Under the pieces are notes generated by a model. It saw only the letters and a list, made by a program, of their open reading frames with translations, did not search any database and had not been told where the DNA came from. Positions 34,886 through 45,280 of a stretch of 64,000 nt of DNA are shown here, one piece after another. Every line of letters starts with the position of its first letter. Position 1 is the stretch's first letter. The DNA comes from Agrypnia vestita (lineage: Eukaryota; Arthropoda; Insecta; Trichoptera; Phryganeidae), in NCBI GenBank assembly GCA_016648135.1, contig JADDOH010001966.1, forward strand, positions 1-64,000, written 5' to 3'. Both the position numbers and the translations under genes were made by a program.

Positions 34886-35193
34886 TTATTGCGTAATATA
34901 AGCCCACATTTCTCATCACTTTGACGTAGGTAAAATATTATGTTTTTAATAGTACTTACACTATTATTTTTCCACCGATGGAGATGCATAAATAGAAATA
35001 TATAATATAATTTCCTGGTTTAACGATAGTTAACGCCGTTATTATTATTATTAGTATTCTAGTTGGCAAAGATAAGAAAAGTCACGATGGCATGAACACA
35101 CAAAAAAAATTGTTCCATCGTATCTTGTAGCTTATCCGATAGCCGAAACTATGCAAAAATCTTACCTGACAGCAAGCACACTAATCTGGCGAA
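34886..35193. other. AT-rich DNA
   Basis: Nothing recognised. Confidence 0.35.
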
Positions 35194-35604
35194 TCTATAC
35201 TAATACATAAAGAGGTTAAGTTTGTAAGTTTGTAAGTTTGGGTGTAGGAGGTAATTTCATAAACTCTCATCCGATTTCAAAATTTCTTTCGCCAATATTT
35301 AGAATGGACTATCAGTGTAAGTAGGCTATATATTATCCCGTTAAAATAAAAGGGCTTTTCGTGGTGACCTATTTTACAACTAAACTCGACGAAAAAATGA
35401 TCGAGCGATGCGTTTTTTATGAACGCTGCCTTAACGGTAAGAGATATTTAAATACTTTCTATAGAGAAGTTGTAGAACTTAAAAAGTTCTATAAAAAAGT
35501 CCACGATGATATATATCTATATGTTAAGGTTAATACACAAATTGATAAAATATGATTAAAAGCTATTAAAAATCTATGTGTGCGTAGCCGCGAGGGTAAA
35601 CTAG
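35194..35604 (+). mobile_element. Non-autonomous Helitron, 411 bp
   Basis: A|TCTATACTAATA start and 3' GCCGCGAGGGTAAACTAG|T end. The relative at 60810-61192 is alike over its whole length (GTTTGGGTGTAGGAGGTAAT, AAAAGGGCTTTTCGTGGT, AATACACAAATTGATAAAAT shared). The 64-codon ORF inside is not conserved in the relative, so it is not a gene. Confidence 0.88.
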
Positions 35605-35655
35605 TAAATAAAATAAGTAGAAAAATATGTATCTTATTTAAAATATTTCGTATAA

Positions 35656-35820
35656 TCTAATATGTATAATAATTTCGTTGTCTGTCCGTAACTTTCAGGA
35701 ATAACGACTTAAGATAATTAGAGTGACTCGCAATCAGCGCGCGAATCATGTGCAATCACGCAAGCGTCATTATTATTCCCGTGATTTCCCGTGATTATTC
35801 ACGGGTGTAGGTAGGGCTAG
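35656..35820 (+). mobile_element. Non-autonomous Helitron, 165 bp
   Basis: A|TC at 35656, AATAATTTCGTTGTCTGTCC near the start, 3' hairpin CCCGTGA-TTAT-TCACGGG and TAGGGCTAG|T at the end. Same 5' end as the 21127 copy but a different 3' hairpin. Confidence 0.8.
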
Positions 35821-36274
35821 TATTTTTCAAAATTATCGGTTACTTTAAAAATTGACGAGTATTCTCGATTGAATCCTGGAGTACTTGAATTGGATTTGAG
35901 GTGCCTTAATCTGAAGTATTTAGTACAAATTTTAAAAAAAAATATATAAAATCAGTGCTTTAATGCAACAGGTAATCTAATTGGTATTATAACAGAATAT
36001 TAAAATAGCTTTTAACTTACCACACAAACATTTCATCTATAACTTTACTTCAGTTATATTTATTCCAATAAATCGGTGAAGCCTTTATAATTCACCGAAA
36101 ACGTTTTCACCTATAGCCAGGTAAAAGAAAAAATATATATATTATAATTTAGTATTAGATATACCTACTTGAGCACGATAACACTTCTTACAGTGGCGTA
36201 AAATATAAAATAATTGTTGATGTAGACTTGAATTAATTAATTTGAAAATCAGTTTACTTAAAGATATTATAGTA
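35821..36274. other. AT-rich DNA
   Basis: Nothing recognised. Confidence 0.35.
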
Positions 36275-36322
36275 CTAGCTGCAACCCGTCAAAAATGACG
36301 GTTCCTAAAGAATAAATATTTA
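36275..36322 (-). mobile_element. Helitron 3' end, truncated
   Basis: Minus strand: CCGTCATTTTTGACGGGTTG, CAG, then CTAG|T at 36275. Cut off by the Penelope-like DNA to its right. Confidence 0.7.
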
Positions 36323-36374
36323 CTTATTTATAGCCGACACCCACGAAATAGTAATAACGACTTTTATCAAAATA

Positions 36375-36545
36375 TTGAAAACCCAAGAACATTCTTCAAA
36401 TCTCGATATTTCGCTGAAGTCGTATCCAGCGTCATCAGAGAGCATCCTATCACAAGGAGGACGAAGGCCGAGCTCATTCGAACGGTTTGAGATTTGCTTC
36501 TCAGTGTTCGTACAAAATATCCATTTTATTAAACGCATGGAAAAC
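36375..36545 (-). mobile_element. Penelope-like terminal DNA, head-to-head
   Basis: Contains a minus-strand hammerhead (36402-36442) and, on the plus strand, GAGATTTGCTTCTCAGTG and ACAAAATATCC (about 36489-36520), which match the DNA after the ribozyme at 13808-13857. Two inverted Penelope ends therefore face each other. Confidence 0.55.
36402..36442 (-). ncRNA. Hammerhead ribozyme, minus strand
   Basis: CTGATGA is complementary to 36432-36438. An extra C follows, then stem II GCTGGA/TTCAGC with a six-base loop, GAA, a stem III of one pair A(TA)T, and an ATC cleavage site. Stem I GAG/CTC has one bulged T. Confidence 0.65.
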
Positions 36546-36585
36546 AGTAAGTTTTCTTTAAATTCATTTAAAAATTAAGCGTTTA

Positions 36586-37358
36586 CATTTATTTGTTGAC
36601 GTGTACACTTTTGGTTTACCATGAGCCGCCACTGGAAGTGTACAAAGTCATGCAGACCATACATCACGTGAAACAGTGTACAAGGGATCCTTTGGAACAA
36701 TTTTTACTTGAGTGGATATACTCCTAAGGATGCTCGCCTACATACTAACGTTGTGTCTGCCTCCAATTCTCAGGAGGCAGCCCTCAATAGCCTGTCAGGC
36801 TCGTCCTTTATGAAGCCCGATCGGTAAAAATGTCAAAGAAATATGTAATGAAGTGAGATGTGTAGATAAATAAATTATTCAGAATCTATCTCTTCGGCTT
36901 TTATCGAAAATAACATTTTCCTTGAAACGTTGATTCAGCGTACTTCCACCGTACACTTTTTGTAATTTTTTTTTTGAATAGTTGTGAAATTTTATTTTTA
37001 TAATATTAATGTGTTTATATCTTATAAACTATTTGCAAAAAGAATTTAGTTATTTATAATGTTCGATTTGTTATTAATACTTCTTTCAAATACTGTAAAA
37101 TTTGTAAACCCTTACGACTAACAAAATATGGCTTGGTTGCCAAAAGAAGATTGGAAAATTCATAAAAGTTATCAAAATAAATAAAAATTTGTTTTCCTAT
37201 ATAATAATGATTTCCACGATTACAAATTAGTTTATAAACCACCGATTTTTTTAATATCATCTTTATCCTTGTTATTCCATATTTTTTTCTTTAATTAATT
37301 TGTATAGAAAGCTGGTTGCATAGATTTTAGGATGTTTTTAATTATTGAATTTGAAATA
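36586..37358. other. Mixed DNA, nothing assigned
   Basis: GTGTACACTTTTGG (about 36600) and CCGTACACTTTTTG (about 36950) may be related ends. No ORF with motifs. Confidence 0.35.
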
Positions 37359-37477
37359 TTAGGTCCTTACATATGAAATTGGCGTTTTGCCGTACTGGCA
37401 AATTTGATCTCAAATATCTTCTCTTTGGTTAGGAATTCCAAATCCAAATTTATACAGCTATTTACTCATGTATTTGT

Positions 37478-37625
37478 GTTTTTTTTTGGTGTTTTTTTTG
37501 ATTTGGAAGGAGGGGGGGGGGGGGGGTTTTTTTTTTTGGGGGGGTTTTTATTTTTTTTTGTTTTTAAGTTTTTTTTGGGTTGTTTTTTGTTTTTTTTTTT
37601 GTGTAATTTATTTTTTTTTTTAAAT
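37478..37625. repeat. T/G homopolymer insertion in mariner copy 2
   Basis: Runs of up to about 16 G and 12 T alternate where copies 1 and 3 have about 30 ordinary bases. Could be an assembly or sequencing artefact. Confidence 0.85.
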
Positions 37626-37683
37626 TATTATTCATTTGTTTTTTCCTCAATTGGTTTTTTCTTTGCGTCACTCAGTTTACAAA

Positions 37684-38321
37684 ATGAAAAACTTGAAATA
37701 TCGCGTTATTTACGAGTACGAGTTCCACCGTGGCATCAGTGCTGCAGAAACGGCTTGAATTATGTGTGTACGATTAATGATGTGTATGGCGACGGTGCCG
37801 CAAAAGAAAACACAGTGCTTTTTTGGTTCCAATGTTTTCGTTCTGGAAATTTCGACCTGCAGAACAAGCCCCGTGGACGGCCGGAGACCAAAGTTGATAA
37901 TGAAGAATTGAAGGCTATTGTGGAAGCGGATCCATCGCAAACCACATCCGAGTTAGCTGCAGGCTGCGGTGTTAGTGATAAAACTGTTTTAATCCACTTG
38001 AATCAAATTGGTAAGGTGAAAAAGCTTGAAAGGTGGGTACCTCACGAATTGAGTGAAGCAAATCAACAAACGCGCATTGACTGCTGCGTTGCATTACTCA
38101 ACCGGCACAATAATGAAGGGATTTTAAATCGAATCATTACCTTTGATGAAAAGTGGATCCTGTACGATAATCGGAAGCGCTCATCGCAATGGCTGAACCC
38201 TGCCAAACCAGCCAAACCATGCCCCAAGCGAAAATTGACTCCAAAAAAGTTACTTGTGAGCGTTTGGTGGACTAGTGCTGGTGTCGTTCACTACAGCTTT
38301 CTTAAATCTGGCCAGACGATA
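37684..38321 (+). pseudogene. mariner transposase, N-terminal two thirds
   Basis: Starts like copy 1 (MKNLKYRVIYEYEFHRGIS) but goes out of frame at a small insertion (TTATGTGTGTAC near 37760) where copy 1 reads CGAAGG. From INDVYGDGAAKENTV the frame is open, keeps VEADPSQTTSELAAGCGVSD across the site of the copy-1 frameshift, and retains the first catalytic Asp (TFDEKW). The second and third Asp are deleted with the 3' end. Confidence 0.93.
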
Positions 38322-39561
38322 ATATCCCATCAGATTGCAGGAGGTAGGTAAAAACTATTTTAACAGTACCTAGACGAAATATAGTCGGCCGTTCTTACAT
38401 GCTTTTATTTAACTGTCTCTGTCTGTTATTCGGTGTGGTGGAATCTTGTATTTGATTTTCCATCAACTTTCCGACTAACCAGAGCTCTGAAATTTTCAAT
38501 ATTTACGTATAATAGATGACTTTACATTTTAGACGATTTGGTTATTATTTTAATTAAAATAAATAATCACGTTACTCAGAAGCAGGAATCGCAGAAACAG
38601 CTAAAAAACGTGCCGTTCGAAAATATGTTTTAAACTTTAAAACAAAGTATTCAAATTTGGTTACTGCGTGGGTGAAAAAAATTGGCTTTAAATCGATTAA
38701 GAATGTATTCAAAGAAAATAAAATAAAAGCATGTCGTTTTTCATTTTTTTGATTAATTACTTGTTTGAATTATGAATTTCTTAAATTTCAAATATAAATA
38801 TCATAAAATGTCTTTTTATACTTTCTCATACACTCAAACAAAACCATGAGAGTACTAATTGTACTTTTTTATATCATTTACCTTTATCACGAATTGTATC
38901 TAGTAATCCGATTCTCTCTCATTCTAAAAAGCTTTGGCTTTGTGTCGCTAGAAGTGTTTGAAAATCTATTTACCGGAAACTGTTGTACGATACTTAAAAG
39001 CGCGCGCCTGTCGAGTATAAATAAGCCTACAAGTGACTAGACTAGACTAGTTAATAGCTATGTGAGGTGGTCTAACGTTAAGTGCTTACTCACACTGCAA
39101 GTTCTGATAGGTTATATTATTTTTAACATTATTTTGACAGCAAAAAAATTAAATCCAGCTCTGTTGTAAGATACACCTAGATGACGACGAGATCTCATTC
39201 ATTAAAGCTAATTTGGATGTAATATTCATGATACTGGCTCGTTTAAAAGCAAAATTGCATTATGTATGATGCATATTCATTGACAGGTTTAGGTAATGTG
39301 TAAGCTTCCCATACAGTGAAGTGTGTACTATTCCATAAACACCGTGAAAACCGAGCAATTTTAATTTCATAATCTTATTAAGGAATTATATTATGGCAAA
39401 TATCAACGATAATTATGCATCAACATATTATATCGCATTCCTAGTCTTAGACTATGACTTATGCTCTTCAATTATATACTATTTTTACAAAAATTACAGC
39501 ATTTGTTTTTAAAATCATTCGTTTTATTTATATTTTTCATGTTTTTCGGCATCTCATAATA
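38322..39561. other. AT-rich DNA between mariner copies
   Basis: A 64-codon ORF (38846-39040) has no motif. An ACTAGACTAGACTAG run is at about 39037. Confidence 0.4.
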
Positions 39562-40679
39562 TTAGGTCCTTACATATGAAATAGGTGTTTTGCCGTACTG
39601 GCAAATTTGATCTCAAATATCTTCTCTTTGGTTAGGAATTCCAAATCCAAATTTATACAGCTATTTAGTCATGTATTTGTGTTTTAAAAATTATAATTCA
39701 TTTATTTTTTCCTCAATTGTTTTTTTCTTTGCGTCACTCAGTTTACAAAATGAAAAACTTGAAATATCGCGTTATTTAAGAGTACGAGTTCCACCGTGGC
39801 ACCAGTGCTGCAGAAACGGCTCGAAGGATTAATGATGTGTATGGCGACGGTGCCGCAAAAGAAAAACACAGTGCGTTTTTGGTTCCAACGTTTTCGTTCT
39901 GGAAATTTCGACCTGCAGAACAAGCCCCGTGGACGGCCGGAGACCAAGTTGATAATGAAGAATTGAAGGCTATTGTGGAAGCGGATCCATCGCAAACCAC
40001 ATCCGAGTTAGCTGCAGGCTGCGGTGTTAGTGATAAACTGTTTTAATCCACTTGAAGCAAATTGGTAAGGTGAAAAAGCTTGAAAGGTGGGTACCTCGAC
40101 GAATTGCGAGTGAAGCAAATCAACAAACGCGCGTTGACTGCTGCGTTGCATTACTCAACCGGCACAATAATGAAGGGATTTTAAATCTTAAATCTGGCCA
40201 GACGATTACGGCATATGTCTATTGTCAGCAACTTGCAAACCATGATGGAAAGAAAAGCTGCTAAACAACCGAGGCTGGTTAATCGCTCTAGGCCACTGCT
40301 GCTTCATGATAACGCTAGACCACACACTGCACAACAGACGGCTACCAAATTAGAGGAGCTTCAATTGGAATGTCTAAGACATCCACCGTACTCTCCGGAC
40401 CTTGCCCCAACAGATTACCATTTTTTTCGAAATTTGGATAACTTCTTGCAAAGGAAAAAATTCAACTCCGATGGGGCAGTACAAACCGCCTTCAAAGATT
40501 TTATTGATTCCCGTCCGAATGGTTTTTTTAATAAAGGGATCGATGAACTACCTATGAGATGGCAAAAGTGCATAGATAGCAATGGTACATACTTTGATTA
40601 AATAAAACTATTATAATAAAAAAAAATCGGCTTTATGTTCCTCCCATACTAAACGCCAATTTCATATGTAAGGACCTAA
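39562..40679 (+). mobile_element. mariner copy 3, internally deleted
   Basis: Both TIRs and flanking TA (39560-39561, 40680-40681) are present; 1118 bp. It lacks about 170 bp relative to copy 1, from GGGATTTTAAATC to TTAAATCTGG, near short repeated TTAAATC. Confidence 0.96.
39750..40601 (+). pseudogene. mariner transposase with stop, many indels and deletion
   Basis: Tyr codon TAC of copy 1 is TAA here (about 39777), and at least six one- or two-base indels lie between 39855 and 40260. The internal deletion removes the block with the first catalytic Asp. The last 340 bases (40261-40601) are almost identical to copy 1 and keep LLHDNARPHTA and YSPDLAPTDYHFF. Confidence 0.94.
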
Positions 40680-40699
40680 TATATATTCACCTCTATACA

Positions 40700-41830
40700 T
40701 TAGGCAAGTCTGTGTACACACTTTTTTCTTGTGTGGTAATCTAATTCTATTCCTATTTCTGGAATTATAGTTATGTACATCACTATTCACAATAATTAAA
40801 TTCAAAAAACATTTTGGCATTTTGTTACTGAGAATATTATGTAGAAATAGAAGAATGTTTTAAATAATTATTTTTATTTCCATCCAATTGAGTGCTCTTC
40901 ACATTTCTTCAATTCTTTGTTTAATTTTTTTTAATACGATTCTCATTGCCCTGTTCTGCATCACTTGTAGTTTCTTGAGGTTTCCTTTATTAGCCAAATA
41001 CAAGACTATAATACAATAGTTTAAGTGAGGAGTAATTATAGTTTTGTGTATTAACTCCGCACTATTTTTACTCAAATTTTTTTCAATCTTCCAAGAAAAA
41101 ATATTTATTTGATATTTTTTAGATCATATTAAAAATATGCTTCCAACGTTAATTTTGAACGTAAATAAAAATCCCTAAATATTTAATTTCATCCACCGTT
41201 TCAATAAGATCACCATTAATGTGTATGTTTATCACCATATTTGTTTTTTTTGCCTATTTCCATGTATTTTATTTTGCTGACATTTAATTTGAGCTTACGA
41301 GTATATATTTTTAACCAGACTGATATACTACTCAAGTCATCTTCAGTTTATCTATTGCGTCTGTATAATCCTCGCCTGATATATAGATTAATGTATCATC
41401 CGCGAATAATCGTTTGTTTGATTATTTGGGTATAGGTCGACCACAATTAAAATATCATTTCCTAGCTTTGTCCGGTAAGAAGAAAGCGGGGAAAGTTACC
41501 TGGCAAGCCCGTATTACAAGCCTCAATATGATGTTCCAAATAAATATACATTTTTTAGTTCAAAAAGGTTGCTTACTTACAAGAAAAACTCCTTTTGTGT
41601 TCATTTTTTGCATCGTAACAACACATATTTTTTGCGCACATTCTTTTGAATGTGGTCTAGCTATAGTATCATTGGTATATTTATAATAAATAATATAGGT
41701 CCTAATACTGATCTTGCGGAATTTCCAGTTCATTTTCTATTGGTTCCGATATTAAGTTACATATTTTTGTTTTTTTTTCACTAAGATATTTTTTGAATAG
41801 CTTGAGACCGATATATAAAAGTCTTATTTT
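40700..41830 (-). pseudogene. LINE reverse transcriptase relic (CR1/Jockey-like)
   Basis: Minus strand: SVLGPILFIINI (about 41665-41720), then about 200 unrelated bases, then LFADDTLIYISGEDYTDAI (about 41340-41412), DEIKYLGIF near 41180, and a C-terminal tail with NYNSRNRNRIRLPHK near 40720-40770. Several stops. The normal gap between the PQG and ADD boxes is about 75 bases; here it is near 290. Confidence 0.7.
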
Positions 41831-42199
41831 CATCAAATAATTATAAAATAACTCATCATGTATATTCTTATACCTATACAAACTAAAAAATTTTTTTTTA
41901 TGAGAACATTAAAAATAATAAGGAAAATAATATTTTTTCAAAAAATATTTCCCCAAAATAACAGATATTCAAAGATTTTATCTTTTAGTACGTAAATGAA
42001 CGACTTTTGAATTCATTTTGGGTGTGACCTATGCTAAAATATTATGTTTTCTGTTCCTAAAACATACGCGTATAGACTAAATCAACTTACTAATAGCATT
42101 GTCCCGAAATATCACATATTATGAATCTATACTGTGTGCCTGAAAACGAAAGTCAATATAATTAATAAGCAGATAAATTTTATGAACGGCCCATTATTT
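41831..42199. other. AT-rich DNA
   Basis: Nothing recognised. Confidence 0.35.
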
Positions 42200-42400
42200 G
42201 ATATATTCCCCATTTCGGCTACCACTTCTCAATTACCCCCACCATACCTGTAGCCACGCCCCCGTTCAAAAATTGATTAGTTTGCTAGAATACGTAATGG
42301 ATAGTTAGTTTGCGTTCGTCCTGATGAAGATACAGTGGTATCGAAACGGTAGACGTAGAGTTACTAGTTAAATAGTTACAGTTCGTTTTGTGATATTTTT
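42200..42400 (+). mobile_element. Penelope-like 3' DNA
   Basis: GC-richer block (CACCATACCTGTAGCCACGC) followed by a hammerhead ribozyme. No coding part preserved. Assignment to Penelope rests on the ribozyme type. Confidence 0.45.
42317..42355 (+). ncRNA. Hammerhead ribozyme
   Basis: CTGATGA 42321-42327, an extra A, stem II GATAC/GTATC (42329-42333 with 42338-42342) and loop AGTG. GAA is at 42343-42345, stem III A(CGG)T, cleavage after GTA (42351). Stem I CGTC/GACG (42317-42320 with 42352-42355) pairs fully. Best preserved of the set. Confidence 0.78.
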
Positions 42401-42996
42401 TAACCAGGTGGTTAATGACTATTAACTCAATATTTTTCAAGCTATTTTCGACATCGTTAACTCAAAAATGATTTTTTTTGACTCCTCATTGTCTCAAATT
42501 AGGTATGCGATATTATGGAGCTCATATTACAAGTTCTACAGACAAGAAGCACGTTAACCCTCAAATCAATACAACGGAGTACATAAATAGGCAATTGACA
42601 ATTATTATTCATAGACGTGTACAGTGCTACCTAACATTGGAGTGGAGTACCAAACAGTAACGAAGAAGTGACGCAGATACGAAGATATCGATCAACACAC
42701 AACCCAATTACAGCTGGCTGGCGATAATTAATCACCGATAGAATAATTCCGTCAGGCCATATGCTCGGCGCGTTCCACTGCGATTATTTCCATATGAATT
42801 TAATCTAGAACCGGCGGATTATGAATAAATTTCTCTCACGGGAGTCACGGGGCGACTATTTTACAGAGGGTAGCTTTAACGACGTCTCCTAAAGGGTTGA
42901 TCATTACGAATTTAATTTGCATCTTGTATTTGAAGAAGCACATAAATTTCGTATATGCGTGGGTTCATTAATATTACGTTCACTTTTAGTACATAT
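42401..42996. other. Mixed DNA
   Basis: Nothing recognised. Confidence 0.35.
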
Positions 42997-43557
42997 TGTC
43001 GCTGGACGCGGCTGAGAGAGGCAAATGAAACACTAAAACAATTTAAAGTTTTTATTAATTTACCACGAAGTCACTGGACACGAATTAAATCGGAGCACTG
43101 TCACGGTGATTGTCACTAAAATAAATATTCCACACTCTAGTACACTGTATCTTAATTTGCACTAATTTACTATGTTTTTATCGCATCGAGCACTTTCTTA
43201 GATATTCTGTTCAATTCTCGCACCTAAGTACTTCACCTGATATCTTTCACTCATTACAACGCGATGGCCACACTGTTTTTTTAATGTTTTCGCGTTCGCG
43301 CTAGCTTCTATAATCCCCGTAATAATAAAGCAGTTATCAACAATAGACTGCCCCGCGCGACTCCGCTTTCGCCTTTTATACAAAACGCATTGGTTTTTCG
43401 AATCTTAGAGACTTCTCTATATATTTATAGTATTTCCTCGACTTTTCTATTTTTTTAAAAATTGTCCCAGTCGTTTCCAGAGTATTGTAGGGCGTTCCAG
43501 AGTGTTGGAGAGATTTCTATCGTGCGTAATTTTTCATGATTCCATCATCTCGTTACA
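42997..43557 (-). mobile_element. Solo Gypsy-like LTR, 561 bp, ATAT target duplication
   Basis: Minus strand starts TGTAACGAGATGATGG (43557) and ends CCGCGTCCAGCGACA (42997). Flanks are ATAT on both sides (42993-42996 and 43558-43561). It has GTATAAAAGGCG (about 43371-43382) as TATA box, and AATAAAAACTTTAAATTG (about 43041-43058) marks the poly(A) site. A clean solo LTR left by recombination of a complete element. Confidence 0.82.
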
Positions 43558-43561
43558 ATAT

Positions 43562-44899
43562 TATTTAAATAAAGAATTGAACAATATGAGATTCCTAATA
43601 ATTTAAAAATATCTTTCCTAATTAGGGATTGCAAAATTACAGCCACTTCACACGACCGGTAATGGTGAACCAGTAAATAGAGAATCACTTCCTGTTAACT
43701 AAGACCTATTACATTGGAGTCAGGTCGTAATATTTGAGCAAGCCAACCAATCAGATGCTAGGAACGAGTGGCATGGCTTTGTGCCGCTCTCACCATTTTT
43801 TCGATCCACTAAAGCATTTGATCTTGTTGGCTAAGTGTGTCTAATAATATACAATGAACTTTAGTGTAAATGTTCTGTGAGTAACCTATCAATACATACT
43901 TGTAACTTACGTCTCTCTTATTTGCTTATACACATAACACACGACATTGTAGTTCCATAAAATCGCGAATTCCGTTGGTAACGTTAAAAATCTTCATTTT
44001 ATTACCAAACTGGTGAAATTTATCATCAAAAGCTTTATACATGAAGCGTCACGATTTGCGCCTATGCAAGCAGTTCTGATCTCGGCTTATCTTCCTAGAC
44101 AGTAACTTGACACCCAATCGTCTCCATGCGTTTTCATAGACTATAGTAGGAAGTTGTTCCTAAGACCCGTACTTTAAGTCGTTACACGGGTTATCTGTCG
44201 ACCATATAGCAAAGAGGATGATGGTAACCCGAATCGTGAGAATCGCTCTAAAAGTTTCTCAGTGCCAACCAGTGACTAGCCCTCACTACGCTTCCAATGG
44301 ACCGTACAACCAGATTGAGCGAAAATCACAAACTTTCTTTGTTACAATTACTATTTTACTTGTACATCTTCACTTGCTCCCAGAGCTTCTCTCCGGTGAG
44401 GAACATAAACATCTACAAGCAAGCGAACACTATTTTATACATTTCTGCCCTATGTGCCCCACAAAAAATGGGGATTGATATCTTATTCTGAGCAAAAACT
44501 CCAAGGAATAATATATATCTGAACCATTTGGTCCTAAGTGTACTTGTCAAAATGTGTCGAAATGAGATTTTTCAAGATGTTACAATGTGAAGGGAATTCC
44601 ATACTATGGTATAATTCGGAAAAATTCAACCATTCCGAAGTATGTATGTAAATCTATATTATTGAGTAAAACTTTACATTTTATTTTAAAGGCATATTTT
44701 CAAATTATAGTCCATTTTCAAATAAATTTATAAACCAATCTAAACATCACTAATTAACACGACGAGCTATGTCTAAGAAATTTATTATATTATATTTGAG
44801 ATCAATATCAACACCCCATATACTAGTTGAGATTTTAATCTGGAATTAAGCTCAGAGATCACCTCCTCAGATTTGTAGTAATGCGAGATACGTGCACGT
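43562..44899. other. Mixed DNA
   Basis: Overlapping ORFs at 44218-44491 lack motifs. No repeat assigned. Confidence 0.35.
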
Positions 44900-45235
44900 T
44901 AACATCATCATCCTTCTTCTTCTTCTTCTTCACCTGGATATAGGCCTCTTCCAATTCTTCCACTCGTCTCAGTCTAGACCCCTCCGCATCCAGGCGCCAC
45001 TAGCAATCTATATAATGTCATCAGTCCATCTCTTTGGTGGCCTTCCGTCATTTCTTTTATTTGTCCAGTACCTTCACTTCAACATTCGTGGCGCCCATCT
45101 GGTGTTACTCTATCTAGCGAGATGTCCTGCTCATTGCCACTTCAGTTTTGCAACGCGGTCCATAAAATCGGCAACTTTGGATCTCTGTCTAATTTCTCCG
45201 TTTCTAATCTAACATCTGTGGTTCCGAATTTGTAT
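44900..45235 (-). pseudogene. RTE-type LINE 3' end with (GAA)n tail
   Basis: Minus strand, across frameshifts: DRVAKLKWQ, then AGHLAR, RWAPRMLKYW, GRPPKRWTDDI and a tail, a clear match to the common insect pattern RVAxLKWQWAGHxxR ... GRPxxRWxDDI. The 3' tail is GAAGAAGAA (44910-44935 on plus as TTC repeats). Confidence 0.8.
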
Positions 45236-45280
45236 CGTATCCTGATGAAGGGATCATTGGCCTCGAAACATGTTGATTAT
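45236..45280 (+). ncRNA. Hammerhead ribozyme
   Basis: CTGATGA 45242-45248, one extra A, weak stem II (GGG/CTC with one wobble), GAA 45265-45267, stem III AC(AT)GT, cleavage after GTT (45274). Stem I ATC/GAT (45239-45241 with 45275-45277). The downstream ATTATTCAATAAA is shared with the relic at 26565. Confidence 0.65.

Larger units (their letters stand above)
37359..38321 (+). mobile_element. mariner copy 2, 3'-truncated
   Basis: Left TIR identical to copy 1 after TA (37357-37358). Homology stops at about 38321 in the middle of the transposase (after CTGGCCAGACGAT), and no right TIR follows. Nearly 120 bases of T/G homopolymers (37478-37625) replace the short spacer before the gene. Confidence 0.95.

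Noticed and set aside
35361..35555. 64-codon ORF
   Set aside because: Lies inside a non-autonomous Helitron and is not open in the sister copy at 60.8 kb.
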